64,000 nucleotides of DNA from Adenophora triphylla var. japonica (GCA_022495995.1 JAFEMH010006955.1:1-64000), one strand, 5' to 3'. Numbered from the stretch's first letter, positions 11,334 to 24,575 are shown. Notes: generated from the sequence alone by a model not told the origin. Program-made: numbers and translations.

Positions 11334-13754
11334 AAAATAATAGAGCGGAAGACAAAGATAAAGAGAGAGGGAGGAGGGGGGAGAGAGAGAGGGAGAGAGA
11401 GAGAGAGAATTGCACCTTCTCTGGTTAGTACTTTTTTCTAAGACCGTGTTCGTAATTTATTATATTTATTTTCAAAATGAATTGAATAGAAAAACCCCTT
11501 ATTATGAGTGAATCTCTTTGTTGAATTAATTAAATATGGATTATGGATTAACTAATAGTGATGGTTATTTTTGCAGGATAAGGGATGTGTTCGTTGTTCA
11601 TGGCATTTCAAGAGTTGGAGTTTGGTCGTTCACCAGCCCCACCGTCTCTCCATTTCCACCCCTCTAACACCAGTGACAACTCCACTCGAGAACTCTACAG
11701 GTGGAGTTTTACGACATATCCATGAGGTTGTGGATATTCCGGTATCGTTACTGGAATAGCATTGGACTATTTGCTTTCACTAAATTAGGACTCAGTTTGT
11801 ATAGGAGAACAGAAAGAGTTTAGGCTTCTGGGGTGCAAGTAAATTGAAATTGAAGAACAATTTTATACCTATAAACATGTTTCTGACCTCAGCCTTTTGT
11901 AAGCAAGCTAGGCTAGGATGAGTTGATTAATTTTCCTAGTGATGACTTAGATGTTGATAGACTTCATTGTAATTAATCCTAGTAATGGCTCTTGTAAATA
12001 TTTTTGAAGTTTTTTATTTTCATTATTTTACACTTCTCTATATATATGGTGATACTAATTTGATACTATTAACATGATTGGAGAAGCAACACCACTTCGT
12101 CATGGTGCGATCTAGTAAAAAATGTGATGCTACTGTGTCTGAATACATTGTTTCCAAAACATTTGCCTGAAATCAAACTTTGCCGACGACCACAAAAAAA
12201 AAAACCACACTGGAATTAAGCGAGGACATTAGCCACTAACATATTATGACATAAGATTTATGTAGACCGTTGATTAAAACAAATAATGCTATAACAAAAT
12301 GTATTTGTGTCATTGACTACAAACAAATTTCGTAGTAATTAAGAAATTAGATGAGTCACTCTTAAAATCAATTGGTGTTAAGGAAAGTGGCCAAGGATCT
12401 TTATATATTACTGGCTTGCCAATTCTTGATTTTGGATAATGTATCTCACAGTCACTAACCACTATTTCTTAAATACGGGAAAAGGTAAATATGTAAAATT
12501 ATAGTTCACACTTTTAATCCTCTAGGTCTCTTTCAAAATTATAAGGGGTCAAAGGATTGATTTGATGGTATAGATTTAACTTAACAATCATCTCTACAAA
12601 TAGTATTCTAGATATTTAATATAAGTTTTCATCATTATAATTGATCTGTACAATTTAGATCATTTTAATTCAGTAGTATTTATAGTTTTATTATGCAAGT
12701 GAAGATGTTTCATGAATGGTTTTTCATATGGAGAGTATAAAATTTTCTTCCGTGTGCCTTTTTAAACATAATATTAATTTTCGATTTTACCTCCTCGATT
12801 TTACAACTGTTGTTTTGATTTCTTGCTTTAATTTTAATGTATAGCTAATCATTTGCTGCCATTTGATTTTAAGATTAAAGTTTTGCTTTCTCTGTTTGAA
12901 GAGCAAAGGAATAAACATGTTGCTGAAATAAGCTAGATTAGATGAGGGTATGTTCTGAATAACCCATAGCTTTTGCATGGTATGCATTGTTTTTCAATCA
13001 ATTGGTCAGAGAAGACTGAGAAACGGTGGAAGAAGACTTTGGAAGAACAGCGACCAATTATTTTCTTTATACTCTTATTGGTGAGTTTTGAACATTAATT
13101 GGACTCCAATCTACGATTGACCCCTAATATTTTGACCCTAATTTGTCATTTGCCCAATGAAATAAGGACTGCAACAGTGTTATGTGTTAGACAGTTGAGG
13201 ACCCCAACTTGATATTTTGTGTGGTTTAGTAACTTATGTCATTTTTGTTGCATTAAAAGTATCTAGATACTTAGTTCAATGGACGTCACTCTGACATACA
13301 CTGGCAAAAAATTTTGTTAAAAACCCATATGCTTCATCATGGCCCTAGGCTCGATAATAATTTATTAAAACCATTTTGGATGCATGGATTCTAAAGTAAC
13401 ATATAATTGTCCCAAAAAAAATACAGTAATATGACCTAGCTCGATAAAGAAATAAAAAGAATATGCGGATCAATTTCTTGCTACATGTTTATCAAGTTTC
13501 TTGACTTATAACCATATAAATACTTCAAATATTTTCAATAACATTCTAAGTTATCATACTTCATACCTTTTTTATTTTCTTATCTGGATCATGATTTAAA
13601 CTTTTATTCATGTAGTCTCTTCAACATTGGCATACCAATAACTCCCTAAAATAGATGGATATTATATTGCTAGTATCGTATGCCGTAAATCAACATAGAA
13701 AAAGATAATTATGTAAGAAATGTATGGGGGTGATATCACATGATTATAATAGAA

Positions 13755-14269
13755 GGAGAGAGAATTAATGGGAGTGAGTTTCTGAGTATAAAAAGTAAAT
13801 TAAGAAAGTGAATGGGTTGGCAGATTAGTACTCCCTCCGACCACTTTTATAAGAAAAAAAATTGATTTTTTTCCCACAAATATAAGAATATATTATCATT
13901 TTCAATACAAAACTCATTAAATGCAATTGTATTTAATATTATTTTTACCAAAAATATCCCTAATTAACTATTCATTTTCAAAGACAAATAAACATTTATT
14001 ACACATTTAATATGAGAATATGATAGTAATTTTCACATGTTTTTATTACTATCAAACTACTTCAACTACTTTCTTGGTATGTGTCAAAGTTGTTTTTTAG
14101 CTTATAATTGAGGCCGAAGGGAGTAATTTGATTAGTGTTGTGAGTATAAAAATAAAATAGAGAGAGAATAGGTGAAAGAAATAGTATAAAAACTTTGTCA
14201 TTTTGGGTAATGCCCATTCAGATGAAACAAATAATAAAAAAAATCTCCACTTACATGGAACGAAGGGAG
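13755..14269. mobile_element. Compound Stowaway-like MITE, copy 3, left end deleted
   Basis: The right terminus is intact (CGAAGGGAG, then TA at 14270). The left terminus and about 80 bases are gone. The inner MITE (13831-14123) is complete. Confidence 0.75.
13831..14123. mobile_element. Stowaway-like MITE, inner, copy 3
   Basis: TA-flanked. The left end reads CTCCCTCCGACC and the right end GGCCGAAGGGAG. Orthologous to 1314-1605. Confidence 0.87.
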
Positions 14270-14867
14270 TATGTACCAATGAGATCCATAAACTGGATAC
14301 CTGAACAAATTACAAGAATATGTTGCCAATTCAGTCCTCCACCCCCACACATCAAAAAAAAGTCTCATTATATCATTTACACTTTGAACGACCAAAATAG
14401 AATTTAAAACTACATATATTGAATACGCTCTCTGTAATTAATATCTCATTCTCTTTTTTGATCCGTCTCAAAATAAATACGTGTTGGTCAATAAGGAAAT
14501 AACATTATAGCAATTTCAACATGATACAATCATTGTGATAGATAGAGCACATCATTCAAAATGTTGACAAGTTGATCAAATTCCACATACATATATTGTG
14601 GGATGGAGGTAGTATATTTTGGGTAATATTATCCATTCAATATTAAGAATATTATGGATAACTATTTTCATAAAATTAAATCAATAGCTCAATATTCACA
14701 CAATTTGGTACCAAAGAAAATCCGGCATTTTCTTTAAGACATGGAAAGAGCAATTATACACATATTATAAAGTTGATGTATCATCCTTATCCCTAAGAAT
14801 TAATTACTTTTACCAAATAGCATACCAAATTTTCTATATTAATACACTTTTCCGCATTCAAGAAACC

Positions 14868-15215
14868 ATGGAAAAAGACCTATCCATGGTGGAGAAAAAA
14901 TTCAAAATAATAGAGCGGAAGACACATATAAAGAGAGAGGGAGGGGGGAGAGAGAGAATTGCACCATCTCTGGTTAGTACTTTTTTCTAAGACCGTGTTC
15001 GTAATTTATTATATTTATTTTCAAAATGAATTGAATAGAAAAACCCCTTATTATGAGTGAATCTCTTTGTAGAATTAATTAAATATGGATTATGGATTAA
15101 CTAATAGTGATGGTTATTTTTGCAGGATAAGGGATGTGTTCGTTGTTCATGGCATTTCAAGAGTTGGAGTTTGGTCGTTCACCAGCCCCAACGTCTCTCT
15201 AGCCCCACCCTCTAA
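14868..15215 (+). CDS. Candidate two-exon small gene of the repeat unit, copy 3
   Basis: Exon 1 is 14868-14972 (35 codons), the intron 14973-15125 (153 bases, GTTAGT to TTTTTGCAG) and exon 2 15126-15215, giving 64 residues. The TATA-like CTATATTAAT lies about 33 bases before the ATG, which has CCATGGA context. The predicted product has a Lys/Glu-rich start (MEKDLSMVEKK), an Arg/Gly/Glu stretch encoded by the GA microsatellite, and an exon-2 part with two cysteines and several tryptophans (CVRCSWHFKSW). No family is recognised. Copy 6 keeps the same phase with an 18-base difference in the microsatellite, but copies 1, 5 and 7 do not. Selection on a protein is therefore unproven, and a spliced non-coding RNA fits equally well. 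Confidence 0.3.
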
Positions 15216-17350
15216 CACCGGTGACAACTCCACTCGAGAACTCTATAGGTGTAGTTTTACGACATATCCATGAGGTTGTGGATATTCCGGTATCGTTACT
15301 GGAAGAGCATTGGACTATTTGCTTTCACTAGGGTTAGGACTCAGTTTGTAAAGGAGAACAAAAAGAGTTTAGGCTTCTGGGGTGCAAGTAAATTGAAATT
15401 GAAGAACAATTTTATACCTATAAACATGTTTCTGCTACAAGGCTATTAAATCTTCCCATAACCTCAGCCTTTTGTAAGCAAGCTAGGTTAGGATAAGTTG
15501 GTTAATTTTCCTAGTGATGACTTAGATGTCGATAGACTTCATTGTAATTAATCCTACTAATGGCTCTTGTAAATATTTTTGAAGTTTATTATTTTCATTA
15601 TTTTAGACTTCTCTATATATATGTCGATACTAATTTGATACTATTAACATTCTTGGAGAAGCAACACCTTTTCTTCATCTTTGTGATCTAGTAAAAAATG
15701 TGATGCTACTCGTATCCGACAACATTGTTTCCATAACATTTGCACGAAATCCAAACTTTGCCGACGACCACAACAAAAACCACACTGGAATTAAGCGAGG
15801 ACATTAGCCACTAACATATTATGACATAAGATTTATGTAGACCGTTGATTAAAACAAATAATGCTATAACAAAATGTATTTGTGTCATTGACTACAAACA
15901 AATTTCGTAGTAATTAAGAAAATAGATGAGTCACTCTTAAAATCAATCGGTGTTAAGGAAAGTGGCCAAGGATCTTTATATGTTACAGGCTTGCCAATTC
16001 TCGATTTTGGATAATGTATCTCACAGTCACTAACCATTATATATTAAATACGGGAAAAGGTAAATATGTAAAATTATAATTCACACTTTTAATCCTCTAG
16101 GTCTCTTTCAAAATTATAAGGGGTCAAAGGATTGATTTGATGGTATAGATTTAACTTAACAATCATCTCTACATATAGTCATCTAGATATTTAATATAAT
16201 TCTTTCATCATTATAATTTATATGTACAATTTAGATCATTTTAATTCAGTAGTATGTATAGTTTTATTATGCAAGTGAAGATGTTTCATGAATGGTTTTT
16301 CATATGGAGAGTATAAAATTTTCTTCTGTGTGCCTTTTTCAACATAATATTAATTTTCGAATTTACCTCCTCGATTTTACTACTGTTGTTTTGATTTCTT
16401 GGTTTAATTTTAATGTATAGCTTATCATTTGCTGCCATTTGATTTTAAGATTAAAGTTTTGCTTTCTCTTTGTTTGAAGAGCAAATGAATAAACATGTTC
16501 TTTGAAATAAGCTAGATTAGATGAGGTATGTTGAATAACCCTTAGCTTTTGCATGGTATGCATTGTTGTTCAATCAATTGGTCGAGACAAGGCGAGAAAC
16601 GGTGGAAGAAGACTTTGGAAGAACGGCTGACCAATTATTTTCTTTATACTCTTATTGGTGAGTTTTGAATATTAATTGGACTCGAATATACTATTGATCC
16701 CTAATATTTTGACCCTAATTTGTCATTTGCTCAAAGAAATAAGGTTTGCAACGGTGTTATGTGTTAGACAGGTTGAGGACCCCAACTTGATATTTTGTGT
16801 GGTTTAGTAACTTATGTCATTTTTTGCATTAAAAGTATCTAGATACTTAGTTCAATGGACGTCACTCTGACCTACTCGGCAAAAATTTCGTTAAAACCCC
16901 ATATGCTTCATCATGGCCCTAGGCTCGATAATAATTTATTAAAACCATTTTGGATGCATGGATTCTAAAGTAACATATAATTGTCCCAAAAAATACGATA
17001 ATATGACCTAGCTCGATAAAGAAATAAAAAAGAATATGCGGATCAATTTCTTGCTACATGTTTATCAAGTTTCTTGACTTATAACCATATAAATACTTCA
17101 AATATTTTCAATAACATTCTAAGTTATCATACTTCATACCTTTTCTATTTTCTTATACGGATCATGATTTAAACTTTTATTCATGTTGTCTCTTCCACAT
17201 TGGCATACCAATAACTCCCTAAAATAGATGGATATTAGATTGCTAGTATCGAATGCCGTAAATCAACATAGAAAAGATAATTATGTAAGAAATGTATGGG
17301 GGTGATATCACAAGATTATAATAGAACTCTCATATATTATCTAAATCATA

Positions 17351-17926
17351 CTCCCTTTGTCCCAAGTGAGTGGAGACCCGAATGATTGGGCACAAGATTT
17401 AACAAAAAGAAGGAGAGAGAATTAATGGGAGTGAATTTGTGAGTATAAAAAGTAAATTAAGAAAGTGAATGGGTTGGCAGATTAGTACTCCCTCCGGCCA
17501 CTTTTATAAGAAATAAATTTGATTTTTTCCCACAAATATAAGATTATATTATCATTTTCAATACAAAACTCATTAAATGCAATTGTATTTAATATTATTT
17601 TTACCAAAAATATCTCTAATTAAATATTCATTTTCAAAGACAAATAAACATTTATTACACATTTAATATGAGAATATGATAGTAATTTTCACATGTTTTT
17701 ATTACTATCAAACTACTTCAACTACTTTCTTGATATGTGTCAAAGTTGTTTTTTAGCTTATAATTGAGGCCGAAGGGAGTAATTTGATTAGTGTTGTGAG
17801 TATAAAAATAAATTAGAGAGAGAATAGGTGAAAGAAATAGTATAAAAACTTTGTCATTTTGGGTAATGCCCATTCAGATGAAACAAATAATAAAAAAAAA
17901 TCTCCACTTACATGGAACGAAGGAAG
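17351..17926. mobile_element. Compound Stowaway-like MITE, copy 4
   Basis: Outer MITE with TA flanks, ending AAGGAAG in this copy. It contains the inner MITE at 17488-17779. Confidence 0.83.
17488..17779. mobile_element. Stowaway-like MITE, inner, copy 4
   Basis: TA-flanked with CTCCCTCCGGCC / GGCCGAAGGGAG termini. Orthologous to 1314-1605. Confidence 0.87.
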
Positions 17927-20053
17927 TATGTACCAATGAGATCCATAAACTGGATACCTGAACAAATTACAAGAATATGTTGTCAATTCAGTCCTCCATG
18001 AGGTTGTGGATATTCCGGTATCGTTACTGGAAGAGCATTGGACTATTTGCTTTCACTAGGGTTAGGACTCAGTTTGTAAAGGAGAACAGAAAGAGTTTAG
18101 GCTTCTGGGGTGCAAGTAAATTGAAATTGAAGAACAATTTTATACCTATAAACATGTTTCTGACCTCAGCCTTTTGTAAGCAAGCTAGGCTAGGATGAGT
18201 TGGTTAATTTTCCTAGTGATGACTTAGATGTCGATAGACTTCATTGTAATTAATCCTAGTAATGGCTCTTGTAAATATTTTTGAAGTTTTTTATTTTCAT
18301 TATTTTACACTTCTCTATATATATGTCGATACTAATTTGGTACTATTAACATGCTTGGAGAAGAAACACCTCTTCTTCATGGTTTGATCTAGTAAAAATG
18401 TGATGCTACGTGTTCGACAACATTGTTTCCAAAACATTTGCCTGAAATCAAACTTTGCCAACGACCACAAAAAAAACAACACTGGAATTAAGCGAGGACA
18501 TTAGACACAAACATATTATGACATAAGATTTATGTAGACCGTTGATTAAAAGAAATAATGCTATACCAAAATGTATTTTTGTCATTGACTACAAACGAAT
18601 TTCGTAGTAATTAAGAAATTGGATGAGTCACTCTTAAAATCAATTGGTGTTAAGGAAAGTGGCCAAGGATCTTTATATGTTACATGCTTGCCAATTCTCG
18701 ATTTTGGATAATGTATCTCACAGTCACTAACCACTATTTATTAAATATAGGAAAAGGTAAATATGTAAAATTATAGTTCACACTTTTAATCCTCTAGGAC
18801 TCTTTCAAAATTATAAGGGGTCAAAGGATTGATTTGATGGTATAGATTTAACTTAACAATCATCTCTACATATAGTCATCTAGATATTTAATATAATTCT
18901 TTCATCATTATAATTGATCACATCGTACAATTTAGATCATTTTAATTCAGTAGTATTTATAGTTTTATTATGCAAGTGAAGATGTTTCATGAATGGTTTT
19001 TCATATGGAGAGTATAAAATTTTCTTCCGTGTGCCTTTTTAAACATAATATTAATTTTCGATTTTACCTCCTCGATTTTACAACTGTTGTTTTGATTTTT
19101 GCTTTAATTTTAATGTATAGCTAATCATTTCTTTTGCCATTTGATTTTAAGAATAAAGTTTTGCTTTCTCTGTTTGAAGAGCAAAGGAATAAACATGTTC
19201 TTTGAAATAAGCTAGATTAGATGAGGGTATGTTGAATAACCCATAGCTTTTTGCATGGTATGCATTGTTTTCAATCAATTGGTCGAAGAAGGCGAGAAAC
19301 GGTGGAAGAAGACTTTGGAAGAACGGCTGACCAATTACTTTCTTTATACTCTTATTGGTGAGTTTTGAACATTAATTGGACTCCAATCTACGATTGACCC
19401 CTAATATTTTGACCCTAATTTGTCATTTGCCCAAAGAAATAAGGGCAACGGTGTTATGTGTTAGACAGGTTGAGGACCCCAACTTGATGTTTTGTGTGGT
19501 TTAGTAACTTATGTCATTTTTGTTGCATTAAAAGTATCTAGATACTTAGTTCAATGGGACGTCACTCGACATACAACGGCAAAAAATTTTGTTAAAAACC
19601 CATATGCTTCATCATGGACCTAGGCTCGATAATAATTTATTAAAACCATTTTGGATGCAAGGATGTTAAAGTAACATATAATTGTCCCAAAAAAAATACA
19701 GTAATATGACCTAGCTCGATAAAGAAATAAAAAGAATATGCGGATCAATTTCTTGCTACATGTTTATCAAGTTTCTGGACTTATAACCATATAAATACTT
19801 CAAATATTTTCAATAACATTCTAAGTTATCATACTTCATACCTTTTCTATTTTCTTATCTGGATCATGATTTAAACTTTTATTCATGTAGTCTCTTCAAC
19901 ATTGGCATACCAATAACTCCCTAAAATAGATGGATATTATATTGCTAGTATCGAATGCCGTAAATCAACATAGAAAAAGATAATTATGTAAGAAATGTAT
20001 GGGGGTGATATCACATGATTATAATAGAACTCTCATATATTATCTAAATCATA

Positions 20054-20627
20054 CTCCCTTTGTCCCAAGTGAGTGGAAACAAAAGATTGGGCACAAGATT
20101 TAACAAAAAAGGAGAGAGAATTAATGGGAGTGAGTTTGTGAGTATAAGAAGTCAATTAAGAAAGTGAATGGGTTGGCAGATTAGTACTCCCTCAGGCCAC
20201 TTTTATAAGAAAAAAAAATTGATTTTTTTCCCACAAATATAAGAATATATTATCATTTTCAATACAAAACTCATTAAATGCAAGTGTATTTAATATTATT
20301 TTTACCAAAAATATCCCTAATTAACTATTCATTTTCAAAGACAAATAAACATTTATTACACATTTAATATGAGAATATGATTGTAATTTTAACATGTTTT
20401 TATTACTATCAAACTACTTCAACTACTTTCTTGATATGTGTCAAAGTTGTTTTTTAGCTTATAATTGAGGCCGAAGGGAGTAATTTGATTAGTGTTGTGA
20501 GTATAAAAATAAAATAGAGAGAGAATAGGTGAAAGAAATAGTATAAAAACTTTGTCATTTTGGGTAATGCACATTCAGATGAAACAAATAATAAAAAAAA
20601 ATCTCCACTTACATGGAACGAAGGGAG
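20054..20627. mobile_element. Compound Stowaway-like MITE, copy 5
   Basis: TA-flanked outer MITE. It contains the inner MITE at 20187-20480. Confidence 0.85.
20187..20480. mobile_element. Stowaway-like MITE, inner, copy 5
   Basis: TA-flanked. The left end is CTCCCTCAGGCC in this copy and the right end GGCCGAAGGGAG. Confidence 0.86.
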
Positions 20628-21590
20628 TATGTACCAATGAGATCCATAAACTGGATACTGAACAAATTACAAGAATATGTTGCCAATTCAGTCCTCCACC
20701 CCGACACATCAAAAAAAAAGTCTCATTATATCATTTACACTTTGAACGACCTAAATAGAATTTAAAACTACATATATTGAATACGCTCTCTGTAATTAAT
20801 ATCTCATTCTCTTTTTTGATCCATCTCAAAATAAATACGTGTTGGTCAATAAGGAAATAACATTATAGCAATTTCAACATGATACAATCATTGTGATAGA
20901 TAGAGCACACCATTCAAAATGTTGACAAGTTGATCAAATTCAACATACATATATTGTGGGATGGAGGTAGTATATTTTGGGTAATATTATCTGTTATGAC
21001 CTAACTTTGATCAATGTCTTAGTTAGTTGGTTTTGATAAAGGAATATATATATAGAGAACGGGGTTTATATCAAAAGAGGAAGGCATCGAGTCATGATCC
21101 TTTTCTCTGACAGCTAAGTCCATGACTAACCAAATCAAACTTCATATTCATTCCTCAGTGTATCTGACAGCTATGAGTTTGATAGTTATGATTCTGTTGT
21201 ATACAATGATTACAATCAATCAAAAACATAAATCATATTCACTCTCTAAGCCATCAAGATCATCAAAGTGCATCTCAGTCCTTATTAGAGAACATCTCTG
21301 ATAGCTAAGCCTTGTATGATCTGACAGCTATGACTTCATTCCTCGATAGCCATCACTTTGTCTCAATCTCTGTTACCACAATCTCAACCAAAGTGGAACA
21401 CGAATCTTCACATTGTCAAGTTCACCATTGAAGACCAATGAAGACCCTTTGAAGACCTTCTGGAAGCTCTCGGTTCAAGCCACGGCTCAAGCCGGCTCAT
21501 GAAGACACGGAAGTGGACAAGTGGGGCAAAGACCGATCAAGGCTCATTAATGTAGCTGCAACAGTCATATTCAACGGCTACATTGAAGGG

Positions 21591-21600
21591 TATAAATAGA
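21591..21600 (+). promoter_or_regulatory. TATA box of the Copia A 5' LTR
   Basis: TATAAATAGA, with counterparts at 33855 in the 3' LTR and, inverted, near 44209 and 60595 in the LTRs of element B. It is the likely core promoter for the genomic RNA of the element. Confidence 0.65.
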
Positions 21601-21810
21601 GGAGTTCATCCTCTACACAAACTACTCTGAAAAATACTCTTTTCACGGTCCAAAACCTTTCCCTCACACCCACACACACCTCCTGTAATTCCACACACAC
21701 TCACCAATTCTTACCCTTTAAACCATGTTCCAAACCAAAACCCTCACCCCAGAAACCTCTGCCTCCACAACAAAACACCCCTTAGTGTGTTAATTCACAA
21801 ATTCCAAAAT

Positions 21811-21968
21811 CCTAAGGCTGTACTTTAGGTGTAGAATTAGTTTGTAATCACTCAAGGCTGTACTTTGAGTGTATTATTTGTTTTGTAAAATCTTGAGGCT
21901 GTACTTCAAGTTGTAAAAACACTTAAAAGGTACTTTAAGTGTATCCCTAGTTATTTGTACTAATTAGG
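21811..21968 (+). other. Array of five covarying stem-loops in the Copia A 5' LTR
   Basis: Five inverted repeats lie at 21811-21829, 21849-21871, 21892-21910, 21920-21941 and 21946-21968. The stems are CCTAA/TTAGG, CTCAA/TTGAG, CTTGA/TCAAG, CTTAA/TTAAG and CCTAGTT/AATTAGG. The loop is close to GGCTGTACT in the first three. The stem sequence changes between units while pairing is kept. Confidence 0.75.
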
Positions 21969-22285
21969 AAGAGGAAGTTCAAGGAACTTGCCTAAATCAA
22001 TCATTTGTAATTTTTGTTGATTAAAGATTATAATAAAATTGATCTCACTTGTCAAGATTGACGGTGGGGGTGGATGTAGGAGGAGTGAACTACGAACCAC
22101 TTTAAATTCTACTGTGTTATTACATTTTTGCAATCACATTCACACACTTGCATTATTTCTTTGTGTTTCTTGTCCTATCATTATTTCAAGCCTCTCTTAT
22201 TCCATTTGCACAATTCAACTATCATCGACGGCTAAGCCAAACCATAGGCTGTGTCGATCATCACATATCAACAAAGGGCCTTTCA

Positions 22286-22300
22286 ATTGGTATCGAGCTT
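22286..22300 (+). other. Primer-binding site of Copia A
   Basis: ATTGGTATCGAGCTT follows the LTR directly. Element B carries the fuller match to initiator Met tRNA (GGTATCAGAGC on its own strand), so A appears to lack a CA here. Confidence 0.75.
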
Positions 22301-22329
22301 GTCTTCACATTCAAAAGTCTAACAACTTG

Positions 22330-24575
22330 TGAAGGATCCTCTTCAAACCCACCATACCTCAACCAAGAAGAAATAATGAGAAAGACATCCCACACATTGA
22401 TGGTTGTGGATCTTTTGAGATCTATGCTTCAAAAATAAAAACATACCTTGATGCAAACGGTATATGGAATTGGTATGTTCTAGAGAATGAAGTGTCCTAC
22501 CCAACTCAAATGCATGCTTGATGGAGGACCTAGTAAGATCAAATCCCCGAAACATGGTCGAAGGCGAAAAGCAATTGATAAGTGCAAACTTGAAAGTCAA
22601 GAACATTCTTCAAAGAGTGTAAATGACTCGCTAGCACAAGAAATTGCTAAGGAACCAAATGCCGAACGGCGTGGGCTCTTATTCAAACTAAGTTCACTAA
22701 ACACTCCGGTGTTAGGACACAAAACTTGTATAACTTGCTTAGGCAATTAGACAACTTCAAGTTCTACCACGGAGAAAAGGTGAGTCTTTGCTCGGCCAAG
22801 GTTTGAGAACCTTGTTAGATCAATTCTTGACCATGGAAAAACCTTTGAACAACAAGATCTACGCCTCAAGATATACTCAAATCTTCCTCAAGAATATGAA
22901 AAGGTAGCATTACCTATTAGAGAAGGATACGAATGGAGCACCATGACGGTTGAACAGTACTTTGGAAAGCTTGAAGCTTATGAATTGGAAGGTATGATAA
23001 AAATTCAACCGGTCCCTTCCATTTCACAAACCTTAGCTTTATTTGCTCAGCTGTCCACAAGCCAATCACTCACCAAGACATTGAGACCATTGTCAACAAT
23101 GCCCTTCAAAAGATAAACATCGGCTCCAAACACAGTCGGCAAACGGATCTCCCAAGAAGACATTCCAAGTCTCATTTCCATGGGTATCGAAATGCCATGA
23201 AATTTCAAAAGAAATCTTTTGACAAAAAATACAATCCCTCCACATCTAATGCTCAACAAGACGGCTACAAGAAGACAATTGATTGCTTCAAGCGTGGAAA
23301 GCAAGGACATTACTCATCGGTGCCACTGAACCAAGGAAACCTAGGGACAATCGGACGGCTAAGAAGATGACCTACTCAAAAGAGATCATTCACGAGTTCT
23401 AAGTGCAAGCTGCTTCAATTGCTCAAAAATAAACATGACAAAAACAAAGAGCAAGTCATGATAGGCGACTCATCAAAATTCGGTGATGAAGAGTATGTGT
23501 CAAGTGATGATTACGAAAATGAAGGAGAAGAAGCCATGATATGCCTTATAGGCGAAGATGAGGAAGAATCGACAATGAGGAAGAGATGGAAGCACTAGCT
23601 GCTGGCGATGAACTAAAAGAGGTACATGATTTTAACTCTTTAAATATTGATGGTTTTAAACAATTAGTTTGCACTCTTTTAATTCAAACCAAAAAACAAA
23701 AAACTAGCTTTGCTTCCTTTGGTCAATGAGAATCTTTCCCAATCCTCAACCATTGACACCCTCACAAAAACCATTTACGAGCTTGAGAAAGCATGCCAAG
23801 GGCTAAGAGATCAATGCATCATGCTTGAAAAACAAAACATGGATCGGCAGTGAGACATCAAGTAATCATGAAAATTGTCAAAAACTTCATTAATCTTGAA
23901 AAAGAAAATGATGCTCTTAAAAGAAAATAGATTCATGGAACATGTCAAGCAAAGCATTATCACTTTTCACCTACACCCAAAGGCGTCCCGGTGACAAAAC
24001 GGGGATTGGTGCGATGATCCTACACAAAAGGTATACACTCCTCCCATTTGGTGAAAGGGCCATTGAAAAAATGGTTCTAGAAAACCTAAGCTCGCGGCTA
24101 TCAAACTCAAACCTACCTGTTCAAACGAAAGGAAAAATCAAAAGAAATCTTGGGTGGTCCTAGTCAACCAAAGGAAGGACCAAGTAAAATTCAAGGAAGC
24201 AAGTATATTTGGGTTCAAAAAGGAGCCAATATACGGGAAGAAGTCAAGCTGCAAGAATGTGCTAGTCGGTCAAGTCTGTCGGACGACGAGGTTGACGAGA
24301 CGACGAGGCATGACGAGACGGCCAAGGCTGACAGACAACCAAAATCTTCCAAACAACAAAGAACCCCAAGGCAACAAAGATTCTATAACAAACATAGATA
24401 CACCAAACAACAAAAACCTCAATGGCAATACTCGAATGGTAGAAGCCATGCAAGTCAAAATGACTCTCCCGAGATCATCCTCTTCAAATAGCTTTCGGTT
24501 TCAACCCCAATACAACAATCCAAACCACTTCTTCAATCCATCCCAATCCACTTTGTCCTCACACCTTACATGATG
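22330..24575 (+). pseudogene. gag region of Copia A
   Basis: A fragmented frame for the capsid/nucleocapsid polyprotein that packages the retrotransposon RNA in the cytoplasm. The start resembles Copia gag proteins (around 22395-22480, SFEIYASKIKTYLDANGIW). A UBN2-type gag domain follows (about 22530-23040, including NDSLAQEIAKEPNA). A CCHC-like knuckle near 23287 reads CFKRGKQGHY, with Arg where the second Cys is expected. A charged, Ser/Glu-rich spacer and a Lys/Gln-rich tail follow. Several frameshifts separate these pieces. Confidence 0.75.

Larger units (their letters stand above)
6475..11759 (+). pseudogene. Candidate small gene of copy 2, exon 1 split by an LTR element
   Basis: The TATA box is at 6441 and the ATG at 6475. 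The LTR element landed at 6515/6516 inside exon 1, and the exon resumes at 11339 and ends at 11423 before GTTAGT. Exon 2 begins at 11577 after TTTTTGCAG. Before the insertion exon 1 was 126 bases, in the same phase as copies 3 and 6. In this copy an extra base near 11651 carries that frame through to a TAG at 11757. The gene can no longer give the ancestral transcript unless the element is spliced out. Confidence 0.3.
3645..12600. repeat. 3.65-kb tandem repeat, copy 2 (with two insertions)
   Basis: Same unit as copy 1. Removing the 458-base hairpin element (4875-5332) and the LTR element (6516-11333) with their duplications leaves about 3.67 kb, the normal unit length. Both insertions are absent from all other copies, so they came after the array expanded. 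Confidence 0.95.
12601..16175. repeat. 3.65-kb tandem repeat, copy 3
   Basis: 3575 bases. It lacks the left arm of the outer MITE: the sequence jumps at about 13754 between two AGAA strings. It shares a 28-base insertion near 15434-15461 and many single variants with copy 5, including TATTTATAG near 12677, CTATATTAAT as TATA box and ATGGAAAAAGACC at the start. Confidence 0.95.
16176..18872. repeat. 3.65-kb tandem repeat, copy 4 (internal deletion, mosaic)
   Basis: 2697 bases. About 0.95 kb is missing at 17997, which removes the third MITE, the TATA box, exon 1, the intron and the start of exon 2; the sequence joins TCAGTCCTCCA to TGAGGTTGTGG. The first part shares variants with copy 6 (CTCGAATATACTATTG at 16681). 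The middle shares variants with copy 7 (GAAATAAATTTG at 17511, ATCTCTAATTAAATATTC at about 17611). It looks like a product of unequal exchange. Confidence 0.95.
20992..22285 (+). repeat. 5' LTR of Copia element A
   Basis: 1294 bases, TGTTATGACC to GGGCCTTTCA. A TATA box (TATAAATAGA) is at 21591. Five small stem-loops lie downstream at 21811-21968, probably within the transcribed leader. Several TGACAGCTA motifs occur in the first 400 bases. Confidence 0.95.

Noticed and set aside
22039..22438. Overlapping frames at the LTR/gag junction of Copia A as a host gene
   Set aside because: They cross the LTR end and the primer-binding site and are not open in element B.
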